Below, piece by piece: positions 26,816 to 35,154 of a stretch of DNA of 64,000 nt (its first letter is position 1; the number at the start of each line of letters is the position of its first letter). Origin of the DNA: Desulfopila aestuarii DSM 18488 (GTDB lineage: Bacteria; Desulfobacterota; Desulfobulbia; Desulfobulbales; Desulfocapsaceae); contig CAMBBS010000004.1 of the NCBI GenBank assembly GCA_945863875.1, forward strand, positions 1 through 64,000. The letters are read 5' to 3'. The notes under the pieces are model-generated. The model worked only from the letters and a program-made list of their open reading frames with translations, had not been told where the DNA came from and did no database searches. The position numbers and the translations under genes are program-made.

Positions 26816-26906
26816 TTGACCCGGAATTTGCCGTTATGACCGATGCTTCCGGCGCGGCGACAGAATTTCTGTTCCTCGCCGGAAGAATGACAAGGGAGAA
26901 AAAGAT

Positions 26907-27266
26907 ATGAAAGAAAATAAGGCCCTCTTCACTATAGGTACCGCGGCTGAAATGCTCGGCGTTCATCCACGTACTTTGAGAAACTATGAGGATGCCGGCC
27001 TCATCAGTCCCGCACGAAAAGGATCCTGGAGATATTACACCCTGCGTGACATCCAGTGGATTGAGTGTCTCAGGGAAATGGTGCACGAGCATGGACTCAG
27101 TATAAACTCCGTCAAAAAACTGCTCAAATACACCCCCTGCTGGAATCTTATAGATTGTCCTTTTGAAAAAAGAAGACGCTGTTCCGCCTTTTTCTCAAAT
27201 ACCTTGGTGCCCAAAAAGATTACCAGGATTGTTCCGCCGCCAATGAATGATGATATCGCTGCCTAG
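26907..27266 (+). CDS. MerR-family regulator 1
   Basis: The 119-residue protein has the MerR winged-helix start TIGTAAEMLGVHPRTLRNYEDAGLISPARKG, then HDLR-like ECLREMVHEHGLSINSVKKLLKY. The C-terminus holds the Cys pattern CWNLIDCPFEKRRRC, which could bind metal or an FeS cluster or act as a redox switch. It is shorter than metal-sensing MerR proteins and lacks a long dimerisation helix. AGGGAG precedes the ATG. It follows NrfD gene 1 and closely resembles the regulator after NrfD gene 2 (29232). Confidence 0.92.
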   Translation: MKENKALFTIGTAAEMLGVHPRTLRNYEDAGLISPARKGSWRYYTLRDIQWIECLREMVHEHGLSINSVKKLLKYTPCWNLIDCPFEKRRRCSAFFSNTLVPKKITRIVPPPMNDDIAA

Positions 27267-27475
27267 GCATTGATATCACCGCGTCTCCCCCCCCCCTCGT
27301 TCTCTGTTCTCGCCGCGTTGAATCTTTTGCTGTGCCGCGTCTTTCGCGGACTACATTCCCTTTCTGACGGTTTCGCCTCCCATCCCGCGGCACATCTGCC
27401 GACATGCTCGGTTTTTTCCGCCCTCTTTTCCTGTTTTCTGGTCGGGATCTTTTGACCACTCTCGACAATATTTAT

Positions 27476-27519
27476 GGCGCAAAATGCGTCTAGTGTAATA
27501 GGTGGACGATAAATGCGTC
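27476..27519. promoter_or_regulatory. Pair of palindromic operator-like sites upstream of the second NrfD locus
   Basis: GGCGCAAAATGCGTC (27476-27490) and GACGATAAATGCGTC (27505-27519), 29 bases apart, match the three sites at 24947-25169. The second is followed by CTATTGG, like the flank of the earlier copies. Confidence 0.6.
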
Positions 27520-27659
27520 CTATTGGAAAGGATAAAATATGAATGCCTGCTCGCCTGCGTAGAAAATAAAATACAATAAAATCAAAACTAAAGAACTTTT
27601 TTTGTGATTTTTGTGCCGTGCTGTTAAGGAACAGCTGCATATTTTCTGTGATCAATTAC

Positions 27660-27688
27660 TTGACAATTGAAATTGTAAGATGTACAGC
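27660..27688 (+). promoter_or_regulatory. Candidate promoter before the second NrfD locus
   Basis: TTGACA at 27660-27665, a 17-base spacer ending ATG, then TACAGC. It resembles the site at 23159 in layout and sequence. It lies about 85 bases before the tiny gene at 27770. Confidence 0.45.
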
Positions 27689-27769
27689 TGATTTTAGTTT
27701 TGCATGGTGAAGAGCAGGTGGGCGACCACTCGTATGATTGAATGGCCGGATACTGGAGCAGGAGGTGCT

Positions 27770-27895
27770 ATGGAAGGAATCTATTTTCTCATATTTTGGA
27801 TAGGGAGTGCAGTATTGCACACATTATACGATCTAAAAGTGAAACCGTATTTAGATACCTTTTGGAGGAATACCGGTAATTGGCCGTTTTCCTGA
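27770..27895 (+). CDS. Tiny membrane protein (41 aa) before NrfD gene 2
   Basis: An AGGAGG site sits four to five bases before the ATG at 27770. The 41-residue product, beginning MEGIYFLIFWIGSAVLHTLY, has one membrane helix and a short polar tail. It is 52 bases before NrfD gene 2, the position occupied by the 75-residue membrane protein before NrfD gene 1. No family is recognised. Confidence 0.6.
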   Translation: MEGIYFLIFWIGSAVLHTLYDLKVKPYLDTFWRNTGNWPFS

Positions 27896-27947
27896 GAAAG
27901 ATAAACATAAACATAAACCAGCTTTACTATTTTTAGAGAGGTGAAAA

Positions 27948-29141
27948 ATGAACAATGTCTTGGCAGGAATCCTTCCCCAGGAAGGAGGTCTGGAAGCGGC
28001 CGGATCCGGCAAGTACACCCTGACAATCGGGGTGCTGGCGCTGCTCACCGTTGTCGGGGTTGCCGCCGGAATCCATTCCCTGTATGTGGGCCATGAACAT
28101 ACCTTCGGGGTAAGTCGTGGTGTGCCCTGGGGCATACTGATTGCGGCCTATGTCTTTTTCGTGGTGACGTCGACGGGGCTGTGCATCGTCTCTTCGGTGG
28201 GGCATGTCTTCGGCTTTGAAAATTTCAACCCAATTGCCAAACGGGCGGTGTTTATGTCCATTGGCACTATCATTGCCGGTTTTCTGGTCATTGCCTTCGA
28301 GATTGAAAACTCCTGGCGGATGCCGGTGGGCAATGTCATCGGGGCAAATCCTACCTCCAACATCTGGTGGATGGGTACCCTGTACGGCGCCTATCTCTTC
28401 TTTATGATGATTGAGTTCGTCATGCTGCAGATGAATAATCATAAGGTCGCCACCGGTTTTGGGCTGGCCGGACTCTTGACCGGTATCGTTGCCCATTCCA
28501 ATCTTGGAGCGGTCTTTGGACTATTGAATGGTCGCGAATTCTGGCACGGCCCCTATATGCCAATCTATTTCATTACTTCGGCGGCGATGTCCGGTTGTGT
28601 GGCAATTATCTTCTTTACCTACATTGCCTATCGCTTCAATGGCTGGAAAATGAGTGAGAAGATGAAAAAATCGTTGGAAAGTGTGGCGAAGATGGGTGCT
28701 CTGATGATGGGTATCATCATCTTTTTCACCGCCTGGAAGATGATTACCGGTGTCACCGGTCAACCTCCTGGAAAATACGAGGCAATGCAGACGCTGTTAA
28801 CGGGGCAGTATGCGTGGAATTTCTGGATCGGTGAGGTAGCACTGGGCATGGTTATCCCCTTCGTCATCATTTTGGCGGTAAAAGGCCGGAATATGAATGC
28901 CCTGTTTATCGCCGCACTGGCAGGTATGGTCGGGATCTTTTTTATGCGCTACGACCTGGTGATTGTCGGCCAGCTGGTACCGGCTTACCATGGTATGGGA
29001 CTGGTTGATTACCCGGAGTTGCTCACCTATATGCCTAGCCTGCATGAAAATCTCGTTGTGCTGGGCGGTATGGCCTTTTGTGGGCTGACCTTCTTTATGG
29101 GGGAAAAATTGTTTCGCGGACATGTCTCTGAACACCACTGA
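27948..29141 (+). CDS. NrfD/PsrC-family quinone-interacting membrane protein 2
   Basis: The 397-residue protein is paralogous to the one at 25640, sharing the segments RGVPWGILIAAYVFFVVTSTG, EIENSWRMP and NIWWMGTLYGAY. It has about nine or ten membrane helices. GAGAGGTG precedes the ATG. With its own tiny membrane protein upstream and MerR regulator downstream it forms a second copy of the same module. The two modules may serve alternative forms of one quinone-reactive complex. Confidence 0.9.
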   Translation: MNNVLAGILPQEGGLEAAGSGKYTLTIGVLALLTVVGVAAGIHSLYVGHEHTFGVSRGVPWGILIAAYVFFVVTSTGLCIVSSVGHVFGFENFNPIAKRAVFMSIGTIIAGFLVIAFEIENSWRMPVGNVIGANPTSNIWWMGTLYGAYLFFMMIEFVMLQMNNHKVATGFGLAGLLTGIVAHSNLGAVFGLLNGREFWHGPYMPIYFITSAAMSGCVAIIFFTYIAYRFNGWKMSEKMKKSLESVAKMGALMMGIIIFFTAWKMITGVTGQPPGKYEAMQTLLTGQYAWNFWIGEVALGMVIPFVIILAVKGRNMNALFIAALAGMVGIFFMRYDLVIVGQLVPAYHGMGLVDYPELLTYMPSLHENLVVLGGMAFCGLTFFMGEKLFRGHVSEHH

Positions 29142-29231
29142 GCTGTGGTCTGATCCCCAATTTTTCTCCCATTGTTCGAAGTTAAATTGGGGACGACAGT
29201 TACAAATCCATGTTGCAGGAGATTACCCAGA

Positions 29232-29708
29232 GTGAAAAATAAATCCAAGGTAGAGCCGTTACGGAAAGATTTGCCTATTTACCCGATTGGCGTGGCCGCG
29301 AAATTACTCGACGTTCATCCCCGTACCCTGCGGATTTACGAAGATGAAGGCCTGATTAAACCCGGTCGTGAAGGCAACAGAAGGCTCTACTCGACAAATG
29401 ATATTACCTGGATAGGCTGTCTGCGCAGGCTCATTCATGATGAGGGCATTTCTATCGCTGGAATTAAACGGCTTTTGCGCTATGCCACCTGCCATGAAAT
29501 AGCCGACTGTCCAAAGGAAATCCACTGTACCTGTGGGGCCTTAGTGGACAAGGCTATCCCGAGAAGTCTTCGTCTGGCCGGCGATGCAGAGGCCGAAAGA
29601 AAGGCGAAGGAGCGAGATGTCGCCGCCCGAAACAAAGCACAGGATACAAAAAAAAAGAAAAAACAAAGGATCGAAAGGTGCGCTGAAAAGACGCAGGCAC
29701 CCTCCTGA
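29232..29708 (+). CDS. MerR-family regulator 2
   Basis: The GTG at 29232, ten bases after AGGAG, gives 158 residues; a TTG at 29172 is possible. Winged-helix part: PIGVAAKLLDVHPRTLRIYEDEGLI, then CLRRLIHDEGISIAGIKRLLRYATC. The Cys pattern CHEIADCPKEIHCTC matches the one in MerR regulator 1, suggesting the same signal. The tail (about 120-158) is very Lys/Arg/Glu-rich and probably disordered. A bidirectional terminator follows. Confidence 0.9.
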   Translation: MKNKSKVEPLRKDLPIYPIGVAAKLLDVHPRTLRIYEDEGLIKPGREGNRRLYSTNDITWIGCLRRLIHDEGISIAGIKRLLRYATCHEIADCPKEIHCTCGALVDKAIPRSLRLAGDAEAERKAKERDVAARNKAQDTKKKKKQRIERCAEKTQAPS

Positions 29709-29729
29709 TTCTTTGTCTTCAGGCCAATA

Positions 29730-29771
29730 AAAAAAGGTTTGTCCTACGTCCTTGGGCAAACCTTTTTTTAT
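29730..29771. terminator. Bidirectional terminator between merR 2 and yhhQ
   Basis: AAAAAAAGGTTTG pairs with CAAACCTTTTTTT around a 15-base loop. With A- and T-runs on both sides it can end both converging transcripts. Confidence 0.9.
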
Positions 29772-29796
29772 GGAAAAATTATTCGTGCAACCTGAC

Positions 29797-30534
29797 CTAT
29801 TCCTCATTGTCAACGTCTGCTGCTATCATCCCTCGGGTGAACATAAGCTGGGCCAGATAGAGAAATGGCGTGTCGATAACGGCGACGATCCATTTCAAAA
29901 CATACGTGGTTATAAGAATTTGCATAAATTCGGCCTGGGGCAGCAGGCCCCAGAACGCGATAAAGGTAAAAATCACCGAGTCGAGTAACTGGCTGATCAT
30001 GGTGCTGGCGTTGTTGCGCAGCCAGAGAAATTTCATGCCTGGAAAGAGATTTTTCCAGAAATCATATGCCCAGACGTCATGCAGCTGCGATATCCCGTAG
30101 GCGACAAGAGATGCCAGAGCGATTCGAGGCAGAAGGGCAAAGATGTTCCGCAGGCTCTCCTGGATAAAATCAAACTCATTCGGCTTGAACATCAGGGCGA
30201 TATTCATGATGATGACCGTGGTGGTCAGGGAAAAGAAACCGATGAATACGGCCTTTCTTGCCGCCTTTTTGCCATAGTTTTCGGAAAGGATATCAGTGAC
30301 CAGAAAGGAAGAAGCGTAGGTTATATTGCCGAGAGTGACCCCTATCGCCAGCAGGTCGACCATTTTCAGAACCTGAATGTTGGCGAGAATAGTGGCAATG
30401 GGTATCCAGATATAGAGACCGAGTTTGCCGAAAAATCTATAGGAAAAGAGAATGGCGGCAAAATTGGCCAGGAGCAGGAGGAACCAAAGAACTTCGTTGG
30501 AAAGCGTGCCGAGATTTAGAGAAAATGTGGTCAT
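29797..30534 (-). CDS. yhhQ: Queuosine precursor transporter, YhhQ family
   Basis: This 245-residue protein has about six membrane helices and the YhhQ-type stretch ITYASSFLVTDILSENYGKKAARKAV and later SQLLDSVIFTFIAFWG. The family imports preQ0/preQ1 or related bases for queuosine modification of tRNA. It is monocistronic, between a bidirectional terminator and a structured leader. GAGG nine bases before the ATG is its likely ribosome site and forms one strand of the leader structure described below. Confidence 0.92.
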   Translation of the reverse strand: MTTFSLNLGTLSNEVLWFLLLLANFAAILFSYRFFGKLGLYIWIPIATILANIQVLKMVDLLAIGVTLGNITYASSFLVTDILSENYGKKAARKAVFIGFFSLTTTVIIMNIALMFKPNEFDFIQESLRNIFALLPRIALASLVAYGISQLHDVWAYDFWKNLFPGMKFLWLRNNASTMISQLLDSVIFTFIAFWGLLPQAEFMQILITTYVLKWIVAVIDTPFLYLAQLMFTRGMIAADVDNEE

Positions 30535-30540
30535 AATAAA

Positions 30541-30590
30541 GCCTCAGGGTTAATGAGCAACACGTTGCAGAGAGCGGAGAGGCTAACCCC
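30541..30590 (-). promoter_or_regulatory. Candidate H-type pseudoknot leader of yhhQ that can hide the ribosome site
   Basis: On the minus strand, GGGGTTA (30590-30584) can pair with TAACCCT (30552-30546), and the adjoining GCCTC (30583-30579) with GAGGC (30545-30541). The order A-B-A'-B' is a pseudoknot. A small hairpin GCAACGTGTTGC (30568-30557) sits in the long loop. GAGG in the last strand is the ribosome site. Known preQ1 riboswitches are compact pseudoknots, but this does not match the class I consensus I know. A TATAAT at 30597-30592 lies too close to be the promoter if the first strand is to be transcribed. Confidence 0.45.
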
Positions 30591-30804
30591 TATTATAAAC
30601 CAACATCGCAGATGAATCGGTTTTGATAAGGCGGGTAGCCGAGACCGCCGTCGAATAATGCCGAGAAAAGTAGCAGATGTTGTCCAAGGGTGCAAGGGTG
30701 GAACAGGAGAGACGAGGAAAAAAAATCAGTGGCTGTGGAAATACAACGCGTCAAGTGAAAGCAGTGCAAGGTGAAAAGCGGCGAGCTGTTTCGTCAGCCG
30801 ATGC

Positions 30805-32247
30805 TCAGACCAATTTTATGACGACGAGGGTGATATCATCTTCCTGCACCACAACTCCTCGAAAGGATTCGATCTCTTGGACGAGAGCTTCTTGGATTGT
30901 TCGCGCCGAAACATGCGCGTGCTCGCGGATAACCCTCTGCAGCCGTTCTGGACCGAACATCTCATCGGTTCTATTGCGCGTTTCATAGATGCCGTCGGTA
31001 CCGACAAGAATAATATCGCCGGCCAGGCAGGTCGACGTGGTGTTATCCTCAAAAATAAAGTCGTCATCTACCCCGAGTACAAGCCCCGGGCCACCGAGCT
31101 GCGAAAAGGATTGGGACGCGGCATGGAATACCACCGCCGGTTCATGGCCGGCCCGAGCCCATTTGAGCTCGGATCGTCTCGGGTTGATTTCTAAGAAAAA
31201 CATCGTCGTAAATCGGCCGGATTTTGAGCAGTCGCGGGTGACATATCTGTTGATAACCTGAAGGAGCTGGGCCGGACTCTGGTAATTGGGTACGGCTGCA
31301 GTGAGAAAGGCCCGGACGGAAATCATGAGCATCGCTGCCCCGATGCCGTGGCCGCAGGAGTCGGCTACCGCGATGCCGATCTTGTCTTCCGGGAGAAGAA
31401 AGTAGTCGTAATAATCGCCGCCGGTCTCATCACAGTAGATGGAGGTGCCGCTTATCTCAAAATTTTCATGCAGAGGGCTGTGCCGCGGGAGAAGATTTTG
31501 CTGCACCTCTTCAGCCAGTTTCAGGGAAGTAATCAATTTAAACCGATGCCGCAATCCATCGATCATATGGTTGGTATGTTCGGCGATGATGCCGAATTCG
31601 TCGTAGCTGGCAACAGGAACCTTGGCGGACAGGTTCCCCTGGCGTACCTGTTCCAGCACGCTGGTTTCATTGTCGAAAAGCAGTTTTAGATTGCGTGAGT
31701 AGGAAAAGATGAGATTGACGATCAGCACCATGAGGACAACCATGATAAAAAAAACTTCCCTGATGACCGAGAGCTGCGCCGCACGAATGGACTGGGCGTC
31801 CTGAACGGTCTGGGTCAACCATGCGATATCCCGATTAAAAACCAGAATGAGGACGAGGGATACCAGAACCGAGGTGGTCACCGCAACAAAGGTGAATTTT
31901 CGGGTCATGGGAAAAAGACGTCCGGGCGAAGATGAAAAGGCATCTTTTGCCTCTGCCAAAAGAATAACCTTTCTCTCCTGAGCCAGGGAGGAGTCGAGGC
32001 CAATGAAAAAGCCGGCGATAACGCACCCGATCATCAGCGAGGTGATACTGGACAGGGGAACATCAAAGACGATTTTATTATAGCTGTTAATGACAATACC
32101 GGCACTGCAGCATAGCCCGAAGTCGAGGATAAGAGCCCTTTTTGCTTGAGCGAGAGATGTCGCCTTCTGGACGAAGACCCGGCGCAAAAAAGGTCTGACG
32201 AGCAGGGCTGCGCCAAAGCCGACAAGAATAATTGTCCCCAGGTGCAC
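30805..32247 (-). CDS. Membrane SpoIIE/RsbU-type protein phosphatase with HAMP domain
   Basis: The 480-residue product from the GTG at 32247 has three or four membrane helices in its first 130 residues, another near 150-185, a HAMP-like linker (SVLEQVRQGNLSAKVPV) and a C-terminal PP2C-type phosphatase. Phosphatase motifs are GGDYYDYFLL, VADSCGHGIGAAML and LVGTDGIYETRN, with metal-binding Asp residues. It should dephosphorylate STAS proteins such as the one at 19105. The start is uncertain: in the same frame 90 bases upstream lies MRLFVQYTFTVLALTFYGG, separated by an in-frame TGA at 32272-32274. Confidence 0.87.
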   Translation of the reverse strand: MHLGTIILVGFGAALLVRPFLRRVFVQKATSLAQAKRALILDFGLCCSAGIVINSYNKIVFDVPLSSITSLMIGCVIAGFFIGLDSSLAQERKVILLAEAKDAFSSSPGRLFPMTRKFTFVAVTTSVLVSLVLILVFNRDIAWLTQTVQDAQSIRAAQLSVIREVFFIMVVLMVLIVNLIFSYSRNLKLLFDNETSVLEQVRQGNLSAKVPVASYDEFGIIAEHTNHMIDGLRHRFKLITSLKLAEEVQQNLLPRHSPLHENFEISGTSIYCDETGGDYYDYFLLPEDKIGIAVADSCGHGIGAAMLMISVRAFLTAAVPNYQSPAQLLQVINRYVTRDCSKSGRFTTMFFLEINPRRSELKWARAGHEPAVVFHAASQSFSQLGGPGLVLGVDDDFIFEDNTTSTCLAGDIILVGTDGIYETRNRTDEMFGPERLQRVIREHAHVSARTIQEALVQEIESFRGVVVQEDDITLVVIKLV

Positions 32248-32460
32248 GGGGGACAGCGAGGCTAAAAACGGTCAGACCTGGCCACCGTAAAAGGTCAAAG
32301 CGAGTACGGTGAAGGTATATTGAACAAAAAGTCGCATCTCAATGTTTTTATTTGGAAAATTAAAAAAGCGCCAGGCGGGGCCATTGCTGGAAAAGATCTT
32401 CGGCATAAGTGTTTCTTCCACAGGAAACGCTCCCTTTACCAGATGAAGGTGAGAGGAAAA

Positions 32461-34854
32461 TTAACCTCCTGTCTCGAGGATACTGGTCAGCTGATACTTT
32501 TCGATTTTTCTCCGTAAGGTATCTTTTGAGATCCCCAGTTCTTTACAGGTAAGCATTTTCTTCCACTTGTTACGTTGCAGAGAAAGTTCGATGGCACTTT
32601 TTTCAATTTCATCAAGCGAGTGTCCTTCATAGGCCGAAAGCAATGCGGCGTCCACTGGTTTTTCCTCCCCACTAAATGTTGCCGGCAGGTGTTCAAGCTG
32701 GATATAGCCGCCGGGACAGAGGATAAAAGCGTATTCGATGATGTTTTCCAACTCGCGAATATTGCCTGGATAGGTGTATTTCATTAGAAGCGAGACGACC
32801 TCATCGCTTATGCCGACAATATCTTTTTGTTTTTCCGCCCGGAATTTTTTGACGAAATGCTCCAGGAGCAGGGGAATATCTTCAAGTCTCTCACGGAGAG
32901 GAGGCAGCAGAATGTTGACCACGTTGAGACGGTAATAAAGGTCATCTCTGAATGTGCCCTGCTGGACCAGTTCGAGAAGATCTTTATTGGTGGCGGCGAT
33001 TATCCGCACGTCGGCCTGGATCGGCACGTTTGATCCCAGGGGTTCGTATACCTTCTGCTGCAGAACCCGGAGGAGTTTTACCTGCAGGGAATGGGGGATA
33101 TCGCCGATCTCGTCGAGAAAGATCGTGCCCCCTTCGGCGGCGGCAAAACGACCGATTTTGTCTTTGCGGGCGTCGGTAAAGGCCCCGGCCTTATAGCCGA
33201 AGAGCTCCGATTCCAGCAGGGTGTCCGGCAGGGCGCCGCAATTTACCACAATAAAAGGTTTGTCGTTTCGGGCCGAGGCATGGAAAATGGCACTGGCCAC
33301 CAGCTCTTTTCCGGTACCGCTTTCCCCGAGGATGAGCACATTGCTTTCACTTTTAGATATCTCCGGCATGATCTGAAATATGCGCTGCATGGCGGGACTC
33401 TTGCTGATAATCTGATCAAAGGTATATTTTTTCGACAGCTGCTGCCGCAGGCTCATCTCCACACTGAGATCACGAAAAGTCTCTACTCCGCCGAGGACGT
33501 TGCCGTCGTGGTCGACCAGCGGAGCGGCACTGATACTCACCGAGACCTTTTTCCCATTGCGGTTTTTGATGGTAATTGTTCGGCCTGCAACGGGCAGACC
33601 GCTGTAAAGGCTTTCGGCTATGGCACAGTTTTTCCCGCAGATGGACGAACAGAAGACATCGCTGCAGTAGCGGCCGATGGCCGATTCCCGGTTCCAGCCG
33701 GTGATCAGCTCGGCGGAAAGGTTGAAGGAGGTGATGCGCCACTCACGGTCCACGGTGAAAACGCCGTCGGCGACTGAATCGAGGATGAGTGCTCTCTGGA
33801 GGCGGTTGGTATTGTCTCTAAAGGACTGGACGCCCCCTAGTATATCGCCGTTATGACCGATAAAGGGCGCGGCGCTGACACTGACGGGGATGGAGTAGCC
33901 GTCTTTGCCGATCATGAAAAGTTCCTGGTCAACGAGGGTAATTTTCTGCTCCATGCAGATGCTCAAAGGGCAGCTGCGGAAATTCTTACTGGAGAGAAGG
34001 ACCTCGGAACTCAGTCGACCCAGCACCTCGGATGCGGTGTAACCGGTAATTTTTTCCGCAGCCCGGTTGAACGAGGTGATCTTGCCTTCCGCATTGACGG
34101 TAATAATGCCATCGGCGACGGCCTGAAAGATAAGTTCATACTGCAGGGTGGCGGTGATATCAGTAAAGGTTTCCACGCCGCCGATGACATTGCCGTACAT
34201 ATCGAGTATGGGCGCGGCACTCAGTTTTACCGGAACAGATCGGCCGTCTTTCGCTTCGATATAGGCCATCCGTTCCTGGACCACTGATTTTGTGTGAATG
34301 CAATCGGAAATGGCACAATTGGTCCGGCAGACATTGGCCTTGAATATTATTTTACAGCAGCTGCCGAGTACTTCCTCTTCCTTATAGCCGGTGATTTTTT
34401 CTGCGGCGGCATTAAAACTGGTAATCTGCCAGTTTTTGTCGACGGTAAATACCCCCTCGGCAATACTGTTCAGGGCAAGGCGGCTGGCGGCCAGGGGTTC
34501 AGAGAGGTCGGCAAAGCCGATAATCGCCCCGACAAGAGCTCCTTTTGTCCCGGGAATGAGGATGATTCTCACCCGTACCGCGTTTTCTTCCCCGGTGACA
34601 GGGTTACTGATCGTTAATTCAACGTCACGATGATCTTTCTTTAGACTGAGGGAAATAATATGTGAGCAGATGCCGGCAAAGCGGGGGTCTTTTGAGAAGA
34701 CGTCGCGACACTGTTTGCCGATTATGTCCTTGGGGTCCCGGTCAAGAATGATGGAACCTTTCTGGTTGCAGTTGGTAACAACCCAATTTTCGTCGACGGT
34801 AACATAGCCGCTGGCCAGAAGTTCCGACTCAGCAACAGCAGGGGAAAACGCCAT
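32461..34854 (-). CDS. Sigma-54-dependent transcriptional activator with four PAS domains
   Basis: The ATG at 34854 has GAGGAG six bases before it; the product has 797 residues. Four PAS domains occupy about 1-475, several with clusters of Cys (for example CCKIIFKANVCRTNCAISDC) that could bind iron or sense redox state. The AAA+ domain follows with Walker A GESGTGKE, the sigma-54-contacting loop GAFTDA, and Walker B TIFLDEIGD. A Fis-type helix-turn-helix ends the protein (CKELGISKDTLRRKIEKY). No receiver domain is present, so it senses its signal directly. Targets are unknown; a sigma-54 promoter lies at 39300. Confidence 0.93.
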   Translation of the reverse strand: MAFSPAVAESELLASGYVTVDENWVVTNCNQKGSIILDRDPKDIIGKQCRDVFSKDPRFAGICSHIISLSLKKDHRDVELTISNPVTGEENAVRVRIILIPGTKGALVGAIIGFADLSEPLAASRLALNSIAEGVFTVDKNWQITSFNAAAEKITGYKEEEVLGSCCKIIFKANVCRTNCAISDCIHTKSVVQERMAYIEAKDGRSVPVKLSAAPILDMYGNVIGGVETFTDITATLQYELIFQAVADGIITVNAEGKITSFNRAAEKITGYTASEVLGRLSSEVLLSSKNFRSCPLSICMEQKITLVDQELFMIGKDGYSIPVSVSAAPFIGHNGDILGGVQSFRDNTNRLQRALILDSVADGVFTVDREWRITSFNLSAELITGWNRESAIGRYCSDVFCSSICGKNCAIAESLYSGLPVAGRTITIKNRNGKKVSVSISAAPLVDHDGNVLGGVETFRDLSVEMSLRQQLSKKYTFDQIISKSPAMQRIFQIMPEISKSESNVLILGESGTGKELVASAIFHASARNDKPFIVVNCGALPDTLLESELFGYKAGAFTDARKDKIGRFAAAEGGTIFLDEIGDIPHSLQVKLLRVLQQKVYEPLGSNVPIQADVRIIAATNKDLLELVQQGTFRDDLYYRLNVVNILLPPLRERLEDIPLLLEHFVKKFRAEKQKDIVGISDEVVSLLMKYTYPGNIRELENIIEYAFILCPGGYIQLEHLPATFSGEEKPVDAALLSAYEGHSLDEIEKSAIELSLQRNKWKKMLTCKELGISKDTLRRKIEKYQLTSILETGG

Positions 34855-35154
34855 ATTCTCCTCATTGGCAGGGGTTGGTTTCAGATGCAAAAATTATTTA
34901 TTTCACTATATACTTAAACGGTTGTTCGGACAAGTCCTAGTCCATAGAGATTGGGGTGTCGAGGTAGGAAATGTATCGGACAGGACATGGGAAGATCTGT
35001 CAGGTCTCTTCGTTGTTGATTTTTATTGGAAAAAACGTGAAGATGAAGAGAAAGTTACCTGTCGGAGGTTGTGCCGTGGAAAACTATATGCTTTTTGTCC
35101 AGACGCATATGCGGCAGATCCAGGAAAGAAATTACCGCTCAACGGGGACTCTCG
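34855..35154. other. Divergent intergenic region between two regulators
   Basis: This 300-base region separates the four-PAS activator from the histidine kinase. I see no clear promoter or operator. A short frame running into the kinase gene (from 35071) lacks a ribosome site and is likely part of the leader. Confidence 0.4.

Larger units (their letters stand above)
27267..27769 (+). other. Control region before the second NrfD locus
   Basis: This 503-base gap has a C-run (about ten Cs near 27287), two palindromic operator-like sites at 27476-27519 and a promoter-like sequence at 27660. A 130-codon minus-strand frame lacks coding character. No gene is recognised. Confidence 0.5.

Noticed and set aside
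27263-27655. 130-codon minus-strand open frame before the second NrfD locus
   Set aside because: It crosses the operator-like palindromes and the promoter region, and its sequence has no coding character.
30541-30590. Classical preQ1-I riboswitch
   Set aside because: The A-rich third loop and short first hairpin of the class I consensus are absent.
30592-30597. TATAAT (minus strand) as the -10 box of yhhQ
   Set aside because: A start seven bases downstream would cut off the first strand of the proposed pseudoknot, so either this box or the pseudoknot is wrong. I did not list it as a promoter.
32272-32274. Selenocysteine UGA in the SpoIIE-type phosphatase
   Set aside because: No Cys/Sec-type site, no neighbouring redox motif and no hairpin found; a nonsense change or a later start is simpler.
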